A stretch of 64,000 nt of DNA from Pedobacter cryoconitis (GTDB taxonomy: Bacteria > Bacteroidota > Bacteroidia > Sphingobacteriales > Sphingobacteriaceae): positions 2,914,001 to 2,978,000 of the forward strand of contig NZ_CP014504.1 of NCBI RefSeq assembly GCF_001590605.1, read 5' to 3'. Below, one piece after another: positions 54,445-63,041 of this stretch. How positions within the stretch are numbered: the first letter of the stretch is position 1; every line of letters begins with the position of its first letter. The notes under the pieces were generated by a model, which worked only from the letters and a program-made list of their open reading frames with translations, searched no databases and was not told the DNA's origin. A program made the position numbers and the translations under genes.

Positions 54445-54994
54445 TCTGGTAGACCTGCGCCTGGCAGCGATAGAGAGCAACTGGAGGAGAAAAGGCTACC
54501 TGAACAAGATATGTACGCCTGAAGAACAAAAACTGGTTCTGGAAGCTGCTATGCCTGATGAAATGTTATGGTTGATCTGGACTATGAAAGAAGCCGCTTG
54601 TAAAATAGTTCAGCGCAGTACAGGAATCAGAAAGTATGAGCCTTTAAATTTTTGCTGCACATTGAATACGCAGGGTATAGAAATATCGGGAATGGTGAGT
54701 TACTTTAAGGATAGTTTTCTAATTAGAAGTGAGCTCCAAAGTACATTCATCCATTCTGTTGCAGTATCGGATATTAAGGATTTTGATCAGCTGCATTTGC
54801 AGTATCTGAAACCTGGTATTGCTTACAAAGCCGAATTTAACACTATAACTGAGCTTTATCAGCTGGCCGGTACTCCATCAGGTATCCCGGAGTTAACCCA
54901 TCAGATTACCGGCCAAAAGCATGCTGTTTCTGTAAGCCACCATGGTGACTATCTGGCTGTTATTTATTCAGATTCTCTTCTATTAACAGATTAA
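54431..54994 (+). CDS. 4'-phosphopantetheinyl transferase
   Basis: 187 residues with a TTG start at 54431, which gives the family-typical beginning IGNDLVDLRLAAIESNWRRKGYLNK; an in-frame ATG at 54362 would lie deep inside the ACP gene and add unrelated residues. The magnesium-binding acidic residues GNDLVDL and WTMKEAACK are visible. It should activate the ACP encoded just upstream by attaching phosphopantetheine. Its 3' end overlaps the convergent ppx gene by 35 bp. Confidence 0.82.
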   Translation: MIGNDLVDLRLAAIESNWRRKGYLNKICTPEEQKLVLEAAMPDEMLWLIWTMKEAACKIVQRSTGIRKYEPLNFCCTLNTQGIEISGMVSYFKDSFLIRSELQSTFIHSVAVSDIKDFDQLHLQYLKPGIAYKAEFNTITELYQLAGTPSGIPELTHQITGQKHAVSVSHHGDYLAVIYSDSLLLTD

Positions 54995-55844
54995 TAATCC
55001 CATCTGCCATACCCACTCTTGGTACGTGAATCTGCTTGATACCGGTCCACTTCATCAGGGTAATAAAGATTTCACTGGCCGGAATGATTACATCAGCACG
55101 GTCTGGGTTCAGGTTAAAAATCTGGATACGTTCTTTTAAGGAATGGCTATTCAATTGATTGTAAAGAGATTTGAGTTTCAGAAAAGTTAAAGGCGTTCCC
55201 TCTTTTTCATTCGCCATTTTATACAATTTATTGATATTCCCTCCAGTGCCTATGCCTGCCAGGTTTTTATGATACCTGGTTTGATCCTTAACCCAGAGCC
55301 TCATCTCTTCCCAGGTTTCTTCTTTATCCTGGTTATCAAGAATTCTGATTGTTCCGATATCAAATGATTTAGAAGCCACAGGTATTTTATTTACGAAAAC
55401 AGACAACTCTGTGCTACCACCACCTACATCTATGTAAAGATAGTTTTTCTTGATATCAAGGTCATCCTCGATATGATTGGCATAAATAATATTAGCTTCC
55501 CGCTGACCTTCAATAATCTCCAGGTCAACATTGGCTTTCTCTTTAATCATTTGAATGATCTCAAGCCCGTTTTGTGCCTCTCTCATAGAAGATGTTGCAC
55601 AAGCAAGATATTTAGTCACCTGATAAACATCCATCAGGTTTTTAAAGGCCTGCATAGTTTTGATCAGGTCTTCGATTTTACGTGCCGAGATTTTATGGTC
55701 AAGAAAGGCGTCATCACCTAACCTTAACGGAACCCTGACCAGCGTATTCTTTTTAAAACCAAACCCATTTTCATTGTGTGTTATATCTGCAATAAGCAGT
55801 CTAACGGCATTAGAGCCAACATCAATTGCTGCATATCTGAGCAT
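54960..55844 (-). CDS. Ppx/GppA-type exopolyphosphatase (short form)
   Basis: 294 residues. The ASKHA fold shows AAIDVGSNAVRLLIADI at the N-terminus, LACATSSMREAQNG and the second phosphate motif YLYIDVGGGSTELSVF. Only the N-terminal phosphatase domains are present, as in short Ppx/GppA proteins. It removes phosphate from polyphosphate or (p)ppGpp. It follows ppk1 by 6 bp, so synthesis and breakdown of polyphosphate are encoded together. Confidence 0.88.
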   Translation of the reverse strand: MLRYAAIDVGSNAVRLLIADITHNENGFGFKKNTLVRVPLRLGDDAFLDHKISARKIEDLIKTMQAFKNLMDVYQVTKYLACATSSMREAQNGLEIIQMIKEKANVDLEIIEGQREANIIYANHIEDDLDIKKNYLYIDVGGGSTELSVFVNKIPVASKSFDIGTIRILDNQDKEETWEEMRLWVKDQTRYHKNLAGIGTGGNINKLYKMANEKEGTPLTFLKLKSLYNQLNSHSLKERIQIFNLNPDRADVIIPASEIFITLMKWTGIKQIHVPRVGMADGIINLLIEENLNK

Positions 55845-55850
55845 AATCTT

Positions 55851-57908
55851 CTACTGGTGTTTGTTTTTTAAGTAATTATAAGTTTGAACCTGTGCTCTCA
55901 CCTTAGTGCTAAGCCGGTTTTTATGGTATTTATTGTTATTCAACCGGGTAATATCTCTCGCTTTTACGTTATCCTGTAACTGAAAATCAATAATATCCCT
56001 GATTTCCTGTTTAACGTCTTCATCCAGCACAGGAAAACCAACTTCTACACGGTGCTCAAAATTGCGGCTCATTAAATCACCTGAAGAAAGGAACATTTCT
56101 TCTTTACCGTTGTTCCCAAAAATAAAAACACGCGCATGTTCTAAAAACTTATCAATGATACTGATGACTGTAATATTTTCACTGAAATCTTTGACTCCCG
56201 GAACCAGGCAGCAGATACCGCGTACAATTAATTTAATCTTTACGCCAGCATTACTTGCGTCATAAAGTTTCTCCACGATCCCTTCATCAGCCAAACTGTT
56301 TACCTTAAAAATAAGATAAGCAGGTTTACCAGATTTCGCAATCTTAATTTCCCGGTCTATCAAAGTATAAAACTTAGTTCTCGATTCCAGGGGAGAAACG
56401 ATCAGGTACTTAAATCCTGTTGCTACAGTGCGCTTGTTTAAGGCTGCAAAGAGCTTAATTAAATCATGCGTGATCTCTTTTTTAGCTGTAAAAATACTAT
56501 GGTCACAATAGAGTTTAGCAGTTTTCTCATTGAAATTACCAGTTGCAAGATTCGCATAATAAACTGGACGGCCTTTTTCTATCCGGGTAACCAGGCAGAT
56601 TTTAGAATGGACCTTGTAATCAGTCAGCCCATAGTTTACATGAACACCTTCTTCTTCCAGCCTGTTGGTCCAGAAAATATTTGCTCTTTCATCGAAGCGT
56701 GCTTTAAGTTCAACCAGACAGTTTACCTTTTTACCATTTTTTGCCGCATTAATTAAAGCATTAATGACTCTTGAATTCTCTGCAAGACGGTATAGTGTGA
56801 TATTTATTGCCGTAACTTTAGGATCAATTGCTGCTTCACGAAGAAAAAGAATGATGTAATCGTAAGATTGATAAGGTAAATTAACCAGGTAGTCTCTTTC
56901 TGCAAGTTTGTTAAAGATACTTTGGGTACGGTGTAAACCAAATACCTTCAGGGGTATATTTGCAGGATATTCAAGGCTTTTATCTCCTACATTAGGAAAG
57001 CGAATGAAATCACCAAATTTATGGTAACGGTTTCCTGGAATCAGACTTTCTGCTTCCAGTTTCATTTTAGCAACCAGCACACCGAGCATATCAAACGGCA
57101 TTTCTGTATCATAAAGTAAACGCATTGGTTTACCTTTTTTACGTTTATCAAGGCTGGTTTTTAATTCATCAATAAACTTATCGCTTACATTTTTATCTAT
57201 ATCCAGTTCTGCGTCTCTGGTCAGTTGTATGGAATAGGCATCCATTTCATCGTATTTGAATACGTAAAAGATGTCATCCAGACAATATTTGATAATATCC
57301 TCAGCAAGAATAATAAATTTTAATCCGTTGGTTTCCGGCAGGACCAGGAACCTTGGCAAATCGGGAGGTAATTCTATCAATGCATACTTTTCATCTTTTT
57401 TGCCGGTTTTCTTTTTAAGCCTTACAAAAAAGTACAGGTACCGGTCTTTGAGTTCTGGAAAAGGTTTTTCCATATCAATCATGATCGGTACCAGGTTGGA
57501 AAGTATTTTATCCCGGAAGTGCTCTTTTACGAACTCTCCCCTGGCCACATTGAGTTGCGTATCATTCAGGATAAAAATCCTGTTCTGTGCAAGTTCATTG
57601 ATCAGCGTAGCCTGAAATAATTGTTCAAATTTACGCTCCTGTTTAACGACGATATTCTTAATCTCGTTCAGCACTTTTTTAGGATTAAATCCTAAAAGTT
57701 CTTTGGCCTTGTCGTTTAAATTAGACAACCTGGTCATTGTAGCTACACGCACCCGGTAAAATTCTTCCAGGTTAGAAGAGAAAATAGACAGAAATTTAAT
57801 TCTTTCAATCAGCGGAACAGTTTCATCTGTTGCCTCCTGTAAAACCCGTTCATTGAAATATAACCAGCTGAGTTCTCTATTTAAAAATGGGACCTTCTTC
57901 TTTGTCAT
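55851..57908 (-). CDS. ppk1: polyphosphate kinase 1
   Basis: 685 residues from ATG 57908; a TTG at 57923 gives five more residues but the ATG is more likely. Begins with FLNRELSWLYFNERVLQEA, a strong PPK1 signature; the phospholipase-D-like domains contain DYKVHSKICLVTR with the active-site histidine and LKARFDERANIFW. It makes polyphosphate from ATP. Operon ppk1-ppx. Confidence 0.93.
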   Translation of the reverse strand: MTKKKVPFLNRELSWLYFNERVLQEATDETVPLIERIKFLSIFSSNLEEFYRVRVATMTRLSNLNDKAKELLGFNPKKVLNEIKNIVVKQERKFEQLFQATLINELAQNRIFILNDTQLNVARGEFVKEHFRDKILSNLVPIMIDMEKPFPELKDRYLYFFVRLKKKTGKKDEKYALIELPPDLPRFLVLPETNGLKFIILAEDIIKYCLDDIFYVFKYDEMDAYSIQLTRDAELDIDKNVSDKFIDELKTSLDKRKKGKPMRLLYDTEMPFDMLGVLVAKMKLEAESLIPGNRYHKFGDFIRFPNVGDKSLEYPANIPLKVFGLHRTQSIFNKLAERDYLVNLPYQSYDYIILFLREAAIDPKVTAINITLYRLAENSRVINALINAAKNGKKVNCLVELKARFDERANIFWTNRLEEEGVHVNYGLTDYKVHSKICLVTRIEKGRPVYYANLATGNFNEKTAKLYCDHSIFTAKKEITHDLIKLFAALNKRTVATGFKYLIVSPLESRTKFYTLIDREIKIAKSGKPAYLIFKVNSLADEGIVEKLYDASNAGVKIKLIVRGICCLVPGVKDFSENITVISIIDKFLEHARVFIFGNNGKEEMFLSSGDLMSRNFEHRVEVGFPVLDEDVKQEIRDIIDFQLQDNVKARDITRLNNNKYHKNRLSTKVRAQVQTYNYLKNKHQ

Positions 57909-58042
57909 GGGGGTTAGTATCAAAAAATCCCTGGTGGGACCGGATGCTCAAAACTGCGAATTCTATTGTTAATTCAATGTTAATTATTCGAGCATTAATC
58001 TACGGAAAAACGCGATTAAATTAACGTCAAACTACTATTGAA

Positions 58043-58858
58043 TTAACTTTCATCTGTAGTCTTCTCTTCCGTTTTTTCTGAAGTCACCACAGGTTTAACA
58101 GCCGTTGGTGTAGTTTTAGCGGCGGTTGCAGCAGGTTTAGCAGGAAGGCGTTTAACGACTGCTTTCTTTACTGGAGCAGTTTTAGCTGCTGCTGTAGTTG
58201 CAACTTTTTTAGCTGCGCCAGTTGCTGCTGTAGTTGTTTTACTTACACGTTTTACAACTTGCGAGGCAGGTTTTGTATGCGCTCCATTTTGAACAGCAGT
58301 AATCGTTTTATCTTTGACTCCAGCCGTTTCTTTTTTCAATGCTGTAGCTTCTTTTTTAACTGCCGCAGTTTCTTTTTTTACTTTATTTTTCACTGCAGGA
58401 ATTGCCTTTTTAACTGCTGAAGCAGATTTTCCCACAGTTGCTGCTGCTTTTTTAACAGGCTTTGCAATTAACGTAGCTGCCTTTTCTTCACTGGCAATCA
58501 CCGGAACTTTAATGCTGTTCACTGATGGTTTTATGCTCGAAACTGCTTTCTTAACTTCTTTTTCAACCTTTTTAGCACCTTTTGCAGTTACTTTTTTAAG
58601 TTTTTTCGCAGTCTTTGCTATTTCCTTTTTAGTTGGCTTGGTTTTCTTAGTGGCTTCTGCTTTTACAGCAACAAATCTCTTAGCTAATTTACTCGCAACA
58701 GATTTCGCAGCTTGTGCTAATTCTTCACCAATTTTTTCGGCATCATGACCCAAATGAGAAACTGCTTCAAAGAATTTTTGCGAAAGAGTCTGCTCCAATT
58801 CTTTTTTAACTGCTTTTTTAGCATTATTTTTTTGCACTTTTGATTTATTGGTTTTCAT
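58043..58858 (-). CDS. Lys/Ala-rich histone H1-like protein
   Basis: 271 residues. A short helical N-terminal part (about 20-75, SQKFFEAVSHLGHDAEKIGEELAQAAKSVASKLAKRF) is followed by about 180 residues of low-complexity Lys-Ala-Val-Thr repeats, with AAKK- and PVKK-like motifs as in histone H1-type bacterial proteins. The tail turns acidic (KTEEKTTDES). It could bind DNA or polyphosphate (its neighbour is ppk1), but both are guesses. Not a copy of a known Hc1/Hc2 protein. Divergent from yajQ. Confidence 0.75.
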   Translation of the reverse strand: MKTNKSKVQKNNAKKAVKKELEQTLSQKFFEAVSHLGHDAEKIGEELAQAAKSVASKLAKRFVAVKAEATKKTKPTKKEIAKTAKKLKKVTAKGAKKVEKEVKKAVSSIKPSVNSIKVPVIASEEKAATLIAKPVKKAAATVGKSASAVKKAIPAVKNKVKKETAAVKKEATALKKETAGVKDKTITAVQNGAHTKPASQVVKRVSKTTTAATGAAKKVATTAAAKTAPVKKAVVKRLPAKPAATAAKTTPTAVKPVVTSEKTEEKTTDES

Positions 58859-58932
58859 AATATTTTTTTTAGCAAGAACGTTAAATAATTAATATCTAAA
58901 TCTAATATATTTTTTATACTAAAGCTATAATC

Positions 58933-59424
58933 ATGCCCACTTTCGATATCGTAAGTAAAGTTGACGCGCAGACATTGGATAATGCAATGAACAACGCAAA
59001 AAAAGAGATTCTTAACCGTTATGATTTCTCTACCTCTCAGAGTACTATTGATCATGACAAGAAAACAAATGTGATCACCATTGTTACTGAAGATGACATG
59101 CGCCTGAAAGCAATTGAGGATTCAATTATCTCCCGTATGGTGAAACAAAATCTGGACCCTAAAAGTCTTGACTTTGGAAAGGAACAGTATGCTTCTGGTA
59201 ATATGATCAGAAAAGAAGTTTCTATCAAAGAAGGGATCGACAAAGATGTCGCTAAAAAGATAGTTGCAAAAATCAAAGCAAGCGGGCTTAAAGTTCAGGC
59301 TTCTGTAATGGACGATCAATTGCGTGTACAAAGCAAAAACATTGATGACCTTCAAAAGGTAATCTCGCTTTGTAAAGGTGAAGATTTCGGACAGCCGCTT
59401 CAATACATCAATATGCGTAACTAA
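58933..59424 (+). CDS. yajQ: YajQ family cyclic-di-GMP-binding protein
   Basis: 163 residues, normal length. Start PTFDIVSKVDAQTLDNAMNNAKKEILNRYDF and end EDFGQPLQYINMRN are the conserved ends of the family. Members bind cyclic di-GMP or RNA and act in signalling. It overlaps the following GNAT gene by one base (TAATG). Confidence 0.94.
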   Translation: MPTFDIVSKVDAQTLDNAMNNAKKEILNRYDFSTSQSTIDHDKKTNVITIVTEDDMRLKAIEDSIISRMVKQNLDPKSLDFGKEQYASGNMIRKEVSIKEGIDKDVAKKIVAKIKASGLKVQASVMDDQLRVQSKNIDDLQKVISLCKGEDFGQPLQYINMRN

Positions 59425-59870
59425 TGGAAATTGCTGATAACGGCTTTATTTTTTCGGATGACAAAGGCAAAATCGATGCTGCTGCAGTCCATCTTTTCCT
59501 GAGTACCCAATCTTATTGGGCTGAAGGGATTCCATTACAAACGGTGACTAAATCTATTGAAAACTCTCTTTGCTTTGGAATCTATAAGGAAACCCGTCAA
59601 ATAGGGTTTGCAAGATGGATTACTGACCGTGCTACATTTGCTTATCTGGCAGATGTGTATGTAGAGGAAGAGTTCCGGGGTATGGGACTTTCGAAAAAAT
59701 TAATGTCGCTTATGCTTTTTCATCCTGATCTCCAGGGCTTAAGAAGATACATGCTGGCAACCAGAGATGCACATAGTCTTTACAGTCAATATGGTTTTGA
59801 GCCACTGGAATCGCCGGAAAATATAATGGCGGTTACGGTCAAAGACATTTACAAAAAGCAGGAAGATTAG
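59424..59870 (+). CDS. GNAT family N-acetyltransferase
   Basis: 148 residues. The acetyl-CoA-binding motif is seen in VYVEEEFRGMGLSKKLMSLML, and the C-terminal segment RRYMLATRDAHSLYSQYGFEPL is typical of this class. Coupled to yajQ through a TAATG junction; its stop codon lies within a terminator hairpin. Substrate unknown. Confidence 0.88.
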   Translation: MEIADNGFIFSDDKGKIDAAAVHLFLSTQSYWAEGIPLQTVTKSIENSLCFGIYKETRQIGFARWITDRATFAYLADVYVEEEFRGMGLSKKLMSLMLFHPDLQGLRRYMLATRDAHSLYSQYGFEPLESPENIMAVTVKDIYKKQED

Positions 59871-59884
59871 TCTCCCTGCTTTTT
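59853..59884 (+). terminator. terminator overlapping the GNAT stop codon
   Basis: AAAAAGCAGG / CCTGCTTTTT with a loop holding the TAG stop, followed by T-rich sequence. Confidence 0.75.
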
Positions 59885-59915
59885 ATTGCATTTGCCAGCC
59901 GGATGAATTCCATCG

Positions 59916-59945
59916 TTGCTGAACTGACAAATGATATTACTTTTG
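59916..59945 (+). promoter_or_regulatory. promoter with full Bacteroidota consensus
   Basis: TTG (59916-59918), exactly 19 nt, then TACTTTTG (59938-59945). The downstream ATG (59952) lies 6 nt after the -7 box, so the transcript would start at or very near the start codon. Confidence 0.65.
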
Positions 59946-59951
59946 CAGGAT

Positions 59952-60458
59952 ATGAAAATAATCCGGTTCCATAGTTTAGCGCTTGCAGGTCTGTTATTTA
60001 CTGCTTCCTGTACACAGCAGCCCAAAAAAGAGAAGTTTAACAACGACACTTTAGTCAAAGCAGAAGTTGCACAACCGAAAACTCGCAAACTGGATACAGT
60101 AAAACCTGTTTCCACAAAAACCTGCAGTCAGATTGCCTATTTGATACTGACTACATCGCCTCGTTACCAAAGTTTAACGAATGGATTGAAAGAAAGGATT
60201 ATCAAAAATGGCGGTACTTCATTCTATATCTCTTATGAAGGAAGCCCGTATTCCAAAATAGATAGTGCCACAAATTACTCCGAAACTTATGATTATAGTA
60301 TTCATGAAAACTATCCTGACCATGCTCCCTTAATCGCAAGTTTCACTTTTGATCCTGCAAAGAAACAGCTATTTGAATATAATGTAGCACAAGATTCTTT
60401 AATGCCTGCTGCGTTCGATAAAACACTTTTAGTGGATTTAGCTAGAGCCTGCGAGTAA
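59952..60458 (+). CDS. hypothetical lipoprotein
   Basis: 168 residues from ATG 59952; an ATG at 59931 lies within the promoter and is unlikely. The signal ends at TASC (Cys17). The mature part has KPVSTKTCSQIAYLILTTSPRYQSLTNGLKERI and tyrosine-rich segments (FYISYEGSPYSKIDSATNY), with no known domain. A hairpin follows the stop at 60489. Unknown function. Confidence 0.72.
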   Translation: MKIIRFHSLALAGLLFTASCTQQPKKEKFNNDTLVKAEVAQPKTRKLDTVKPVSTKTCSQIAYLILTTSPRYQSLTNGLKERIIKNGGTSFYISYEGSPYSKIDSATNYSETYDYSIHENYPDHAPLIASFTFDPAKKQLFEYNVAQDSLMPAAFDKTLLVDLARACE

Positions 60459-60488
60459 AAAATCAATCAGAAAACATTACTTATCATA

Positions 60489-60520
60489 GGTTAACGGGAA
60501 GTTTTAGTTTCCCGCTTAAC
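60489..60520 (+). terminator. hairpin after the lipoprotein gene
   Basis: GTTAACGGGAA / TTCCCGCTTAAC stem with one mismatch, overlapping the promoter box of the next gene. Confidence 0.45.
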
Positions 60521-60524
60521 TTTG
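60517..60524 (+). promoter_or_regulatory. candidate -7 box for the LLM oxidoreductase
   Basis: TAACTTTG matches TAnnTTTG, 23 bp before the ATG at 60548. Confidence 0.45.
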
Positions 60525-60547
60525 TATCAGATTAAAACAAGGGAATT

Positions 60548-61582
60548 ATGGAATTAGGTATTAGTATGTTCGGGGATTTACGTGTTGATCCAATAACAAA
60601 TAAATTTCAACCTGCCCAGCAAAGACTGGGCGAGATTATTGAAGAGATCAAATTAATGGACGAACTGGGAATGGATTATTTCGGTATCGGAGAACATCAC
60701 CGTCCGGATTTTGCAGTTTCAAGTCCTGAAATTTTACTGGCAGCAGCGGCTGTGGTAACCAAAAATATCAAACTAGGCAGTGCAGTAAGTGTATTAAGTT
60801 CTGCTGATCCGGTCAAGTTGTACCAAAATTTTGCGATGGTTGATTTATTATCAAATGGCCGTGCTGAATTAATGGCTGGTCGCGGAAGTTTCATTGAATC
60901 GTTCCCTTTATTTGGAAATAACCTGAAGGATTACAATGAATTGTTTACAGAGAAGTTAGACTTATTGTTAAAAATAAATAAAGAAGAAAGTATTACCTGG
61001 AAAGGAAGGTTCAGACCAGAACTGGTTAAGCAACAGGTATTGCCAAGAGCAGTAGATAACAATTTACCAATCTGGATCGCTGTAGGTGGTACTCCGGAGT
61101 CTGTGATCAGAGCTGGTCAACTGGGGTTGCCTTTAATGATCGCTATTATTGGTGGATCTCCTAGCCAGTTTAAACCTTTATTTAACTTATACAGGGAAGA
61201 ATACCAAAAGGCTGGTCATGATATGGCTAAATTCCAGGTAGGTATACATGCACATGCATTCTTTGGGGATGACGGGGATGAGGTAGCTGCTAACTATTAT
61301 CCATTGTATGCCGCACAAATGGACAGAATAGGGAAATCACGCGGATGGTCGCCATATACTAAATACCAGTTTGATTATGGCAGACAAAGAGAGGGAGCAT
61401 TATTTGTAGGCGATGCTGAAGCAGCAATTGACAAGATTTTATATGCACAGGAGATGTTTGGTCTGACACGATTTGCAGCACATATGGATGTTGGTGCGCC
61501 TGCACACAAAGATATGATGAAGTCTATCGAAATTTTCGGAACCAAGATCGCTCCGAAAGTTCGTGAAGCATTGAAAAAATAA
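60548..61582 (+). CDS. LLM class flavin-dependent oxidoreductase
   Basis: 344 residues. Luciferase-like start ELGISMFGDL, the conserved GIGEHHRPDFAVSSPEI segment, then KLGSAVSVLSSADPVKLYQNFAMVDLLSNGRAELMAGRGSF and LPIWIAVGGTPESV. Uses FMNH2 to oxidise an unknown substrate. Alone between two terminator-like hairpins. Confidence 0.9.
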   Translation: MELGISMFGDLRVDPITNKFQPAQQRLGEIIEEIKLMDELGMDYFGIGEHHRPDFAVSSPEILLAAAAVVTKNIKLGSAVSVLSSADPVKLYQNFAMVDLLSNGRAELMAGRGSFIESFPLFGNNLKDYNELFTEKLDLLLKINKEESITWKGRFRPELVKQQVLPRAVDNNLPIWIAVGGTPESVIRAGQLGLPLMIAIIGGSPSQFKPLFNLYREEYQKAGHDMAKFQVGIHAHAFFGDDGDEVAANYYPLYAAQMDRIGKSRGWSPYTKYQFDYGRQREGALFVGDAEAAIDKILYAQEMFGLTRFAAHMDVGAPAHKDMMKSIEIFGTKIAPKVREALKK

Positions 61583-61590
61583 GCAGGCAT

Positions 61591-61616
61591 TGTGAAGACC
61601 TTAAACGGTCTTCACA
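61591..61616. terminator. convergent hairpin at the LLM / conserved-unknown junction
   Basis: Perfect 10-bp arms TGTGAAGACC / GGTCTTCACA with a 6-base loop that includes the stop codon of the leftward gene; a T-run follows about 10 bases later on the minus strand. Confidence 0.5.
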
Positions 61617-62914
61617 TCTGTTTCACTATATTCTTTGATATCTGTAATATATCCATTCAGGATCAGGAAGTCAAAGAGTGGTTTTGCTTCTGGCGTCACC
61701 GGCATATTTACAGTCGTAATTACTTTATTTGATTTTTTATCCAGGAAAGGATAAGCAAACAGTTTCACATTTTTGGTAAACATATCACTTACATAACTCA
61801 ATAGCATACTGGAATAGTTCTCTCCAAAATTTGAAGAATTGAATACAAACTTCAGGTTATTGATATTCGTTGAAATACCTACGCTTTTTGGTTTACATCT
61901 GTCCAGATATTTGGCCAGTTTGTTATGCCTTGCAAAATTGGAAACGATCACGAGATTACCCGTTTTACAAAGCTCTTCAGCCCTTAGTGCTACTGCTTCC
62001 AGGTCAATATTCTCAGGAATTTCTTCATCGGCTGTTAAAACATTCGACAACAAGACCTCAATTAAAACACTCAGATTATCTTTTTTCACATCTTCTGTTC
62101 TTTTAAACTGATCTACAGCTTTATTGAACATACTAAAGTTAGGCAATGATTTCTGCGCATATTTTGTCCGCAAAATCATAATATCTTTTTTATACAAAAG
62201 ATCTTTAGGCAAACATGGGTTTCCCAGAGAATCAAAAATAGCTGCATCTGAGAAATCCTTTACAATCAGGTAAAGATTCAGCAGGATATTATTTATGTTT
62301 TTAAAAGCCGGACCACTTACAGAGATCAAATCTATCTCTACAGAACCTACAGTCAGGTTATCTGCGAGTGATTCAACCATTCTTTTAGGATCAGTATGAT
62401 AGTAAAAGGCTGCGTAAACCAGGTTAACCCCGATTATACCTAATACATTCTGTTGTAATGCAGCATCAGTATCCAGTAAACGTACATGAAAAAAGATTTC
62501 ATTTGGTTCTCCTCCTGGTTCAGTCTGAAACTTGATTCCGATCCATCCATGCGGATCATTGGATTTATTATAGTTCAGGGTAGTTACTGTATCTGCAAAA
62601 GCGAAGAAACTCCTGGTTTCATATTTTTCACCGTACAATCTTTCTGTCAATAAACCAAATTCATGGTTCAGCATTTTAGTCAGCCTGGATTGACTTACGT
62701 ATCTTCCGGTTTCTTCGACCCCGTAGATCGCATCACTAAAAGTCATATCATAGGCAGACATAGTTTTGGCCACTGTTCCCGAAGCCGCACCTGCAGTAAA
62801 AAAATTGCGTGCTACTTCCTGTCCCGCCCCGATCTCAGCAAAAGTCCCGTAAATATCAGAGTTTAGATTAATATTCAGGGCTTTACGCTTGGTATCAAGA
62901 ATTTCTCTTTCCAT
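61601..62914 (-). CDS. conserved protein of unknown function
   Basis: 437 residues. Begins with ILDTKRKALNINLNSDIYGTFAEIGAGQEVARNFFTAGAASGTVAKTMSAYDMTFSDAIYG-type sequence, which I recall from a widespread bacterial family whose database names are inconsistent and not trustworthy. No signal peptide, no transmembrane helix, no ATP- or metal-binding motif that I can name. The middle part (DTDAALQQNVLGIIGVNLVYAAFY) looks helical. Function not assigned. Start ATG 62914 follows a TATTTTTG sequence by 4 bp. Confidence 0.75.
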   Translation of the reverse strand: MEREILDTKRKALNINLNSDIYGTFAEIGAGQEVARNFFTAGAASGTVAKTMSAYDMTFSDAIYGVEETGRYVSQSRLTKMLNHEFGLLTERLYGEKYETRSFFAFADTVTTLNYNKSNDPHGWIGIKFQTEPGGEPNEIFFHVRLLDTDAALQQNVLGIIGVNLVYAAFYYHTDPKRMVESLADNLTVGSVEIDLISVSGPAFKNINNILLNLYLIVKDFSDAAIFDSLGNPCLPKDLLYKKDIMILRTKYAQKSLPNFSMFNKAVDQFKRTEDVKKDNLSVLIEVLLSNVLTADEEIPENIDLEAVALRAEELCKTGNLVIVSNFARHNKLAKYLDRCKPKSVGISTNINNLKFVFNSSNFGENYSSMLLSYVSDMFTKNVKLFAYPFLDKKSNKVITTVNMPVTPEAKPLFDFLILNGYITDIKEYSETDVKTV

Positions 62915-63041
62915 TCTGCAAAAATAGCAGAAAATGCGAAGAAGGAGATTAAATTTAGATGATAAAATTGTTTAAAGCTTATTTAGATGAATTTTAAACC
63001 GCTTCTTAATTTGAGGGATAATTTTCTATCTTGTCCCGCTG

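Noticed and set aside
58314..58748. 144-codon plus-strand open frame opposite the histone-like gene
   Set aside because: It is the antisense reading of a Lys/Ala-rich low-complexity gene, whose codons make stops rare on the other strand; its product is a biased Ala/Phe/Thr string.
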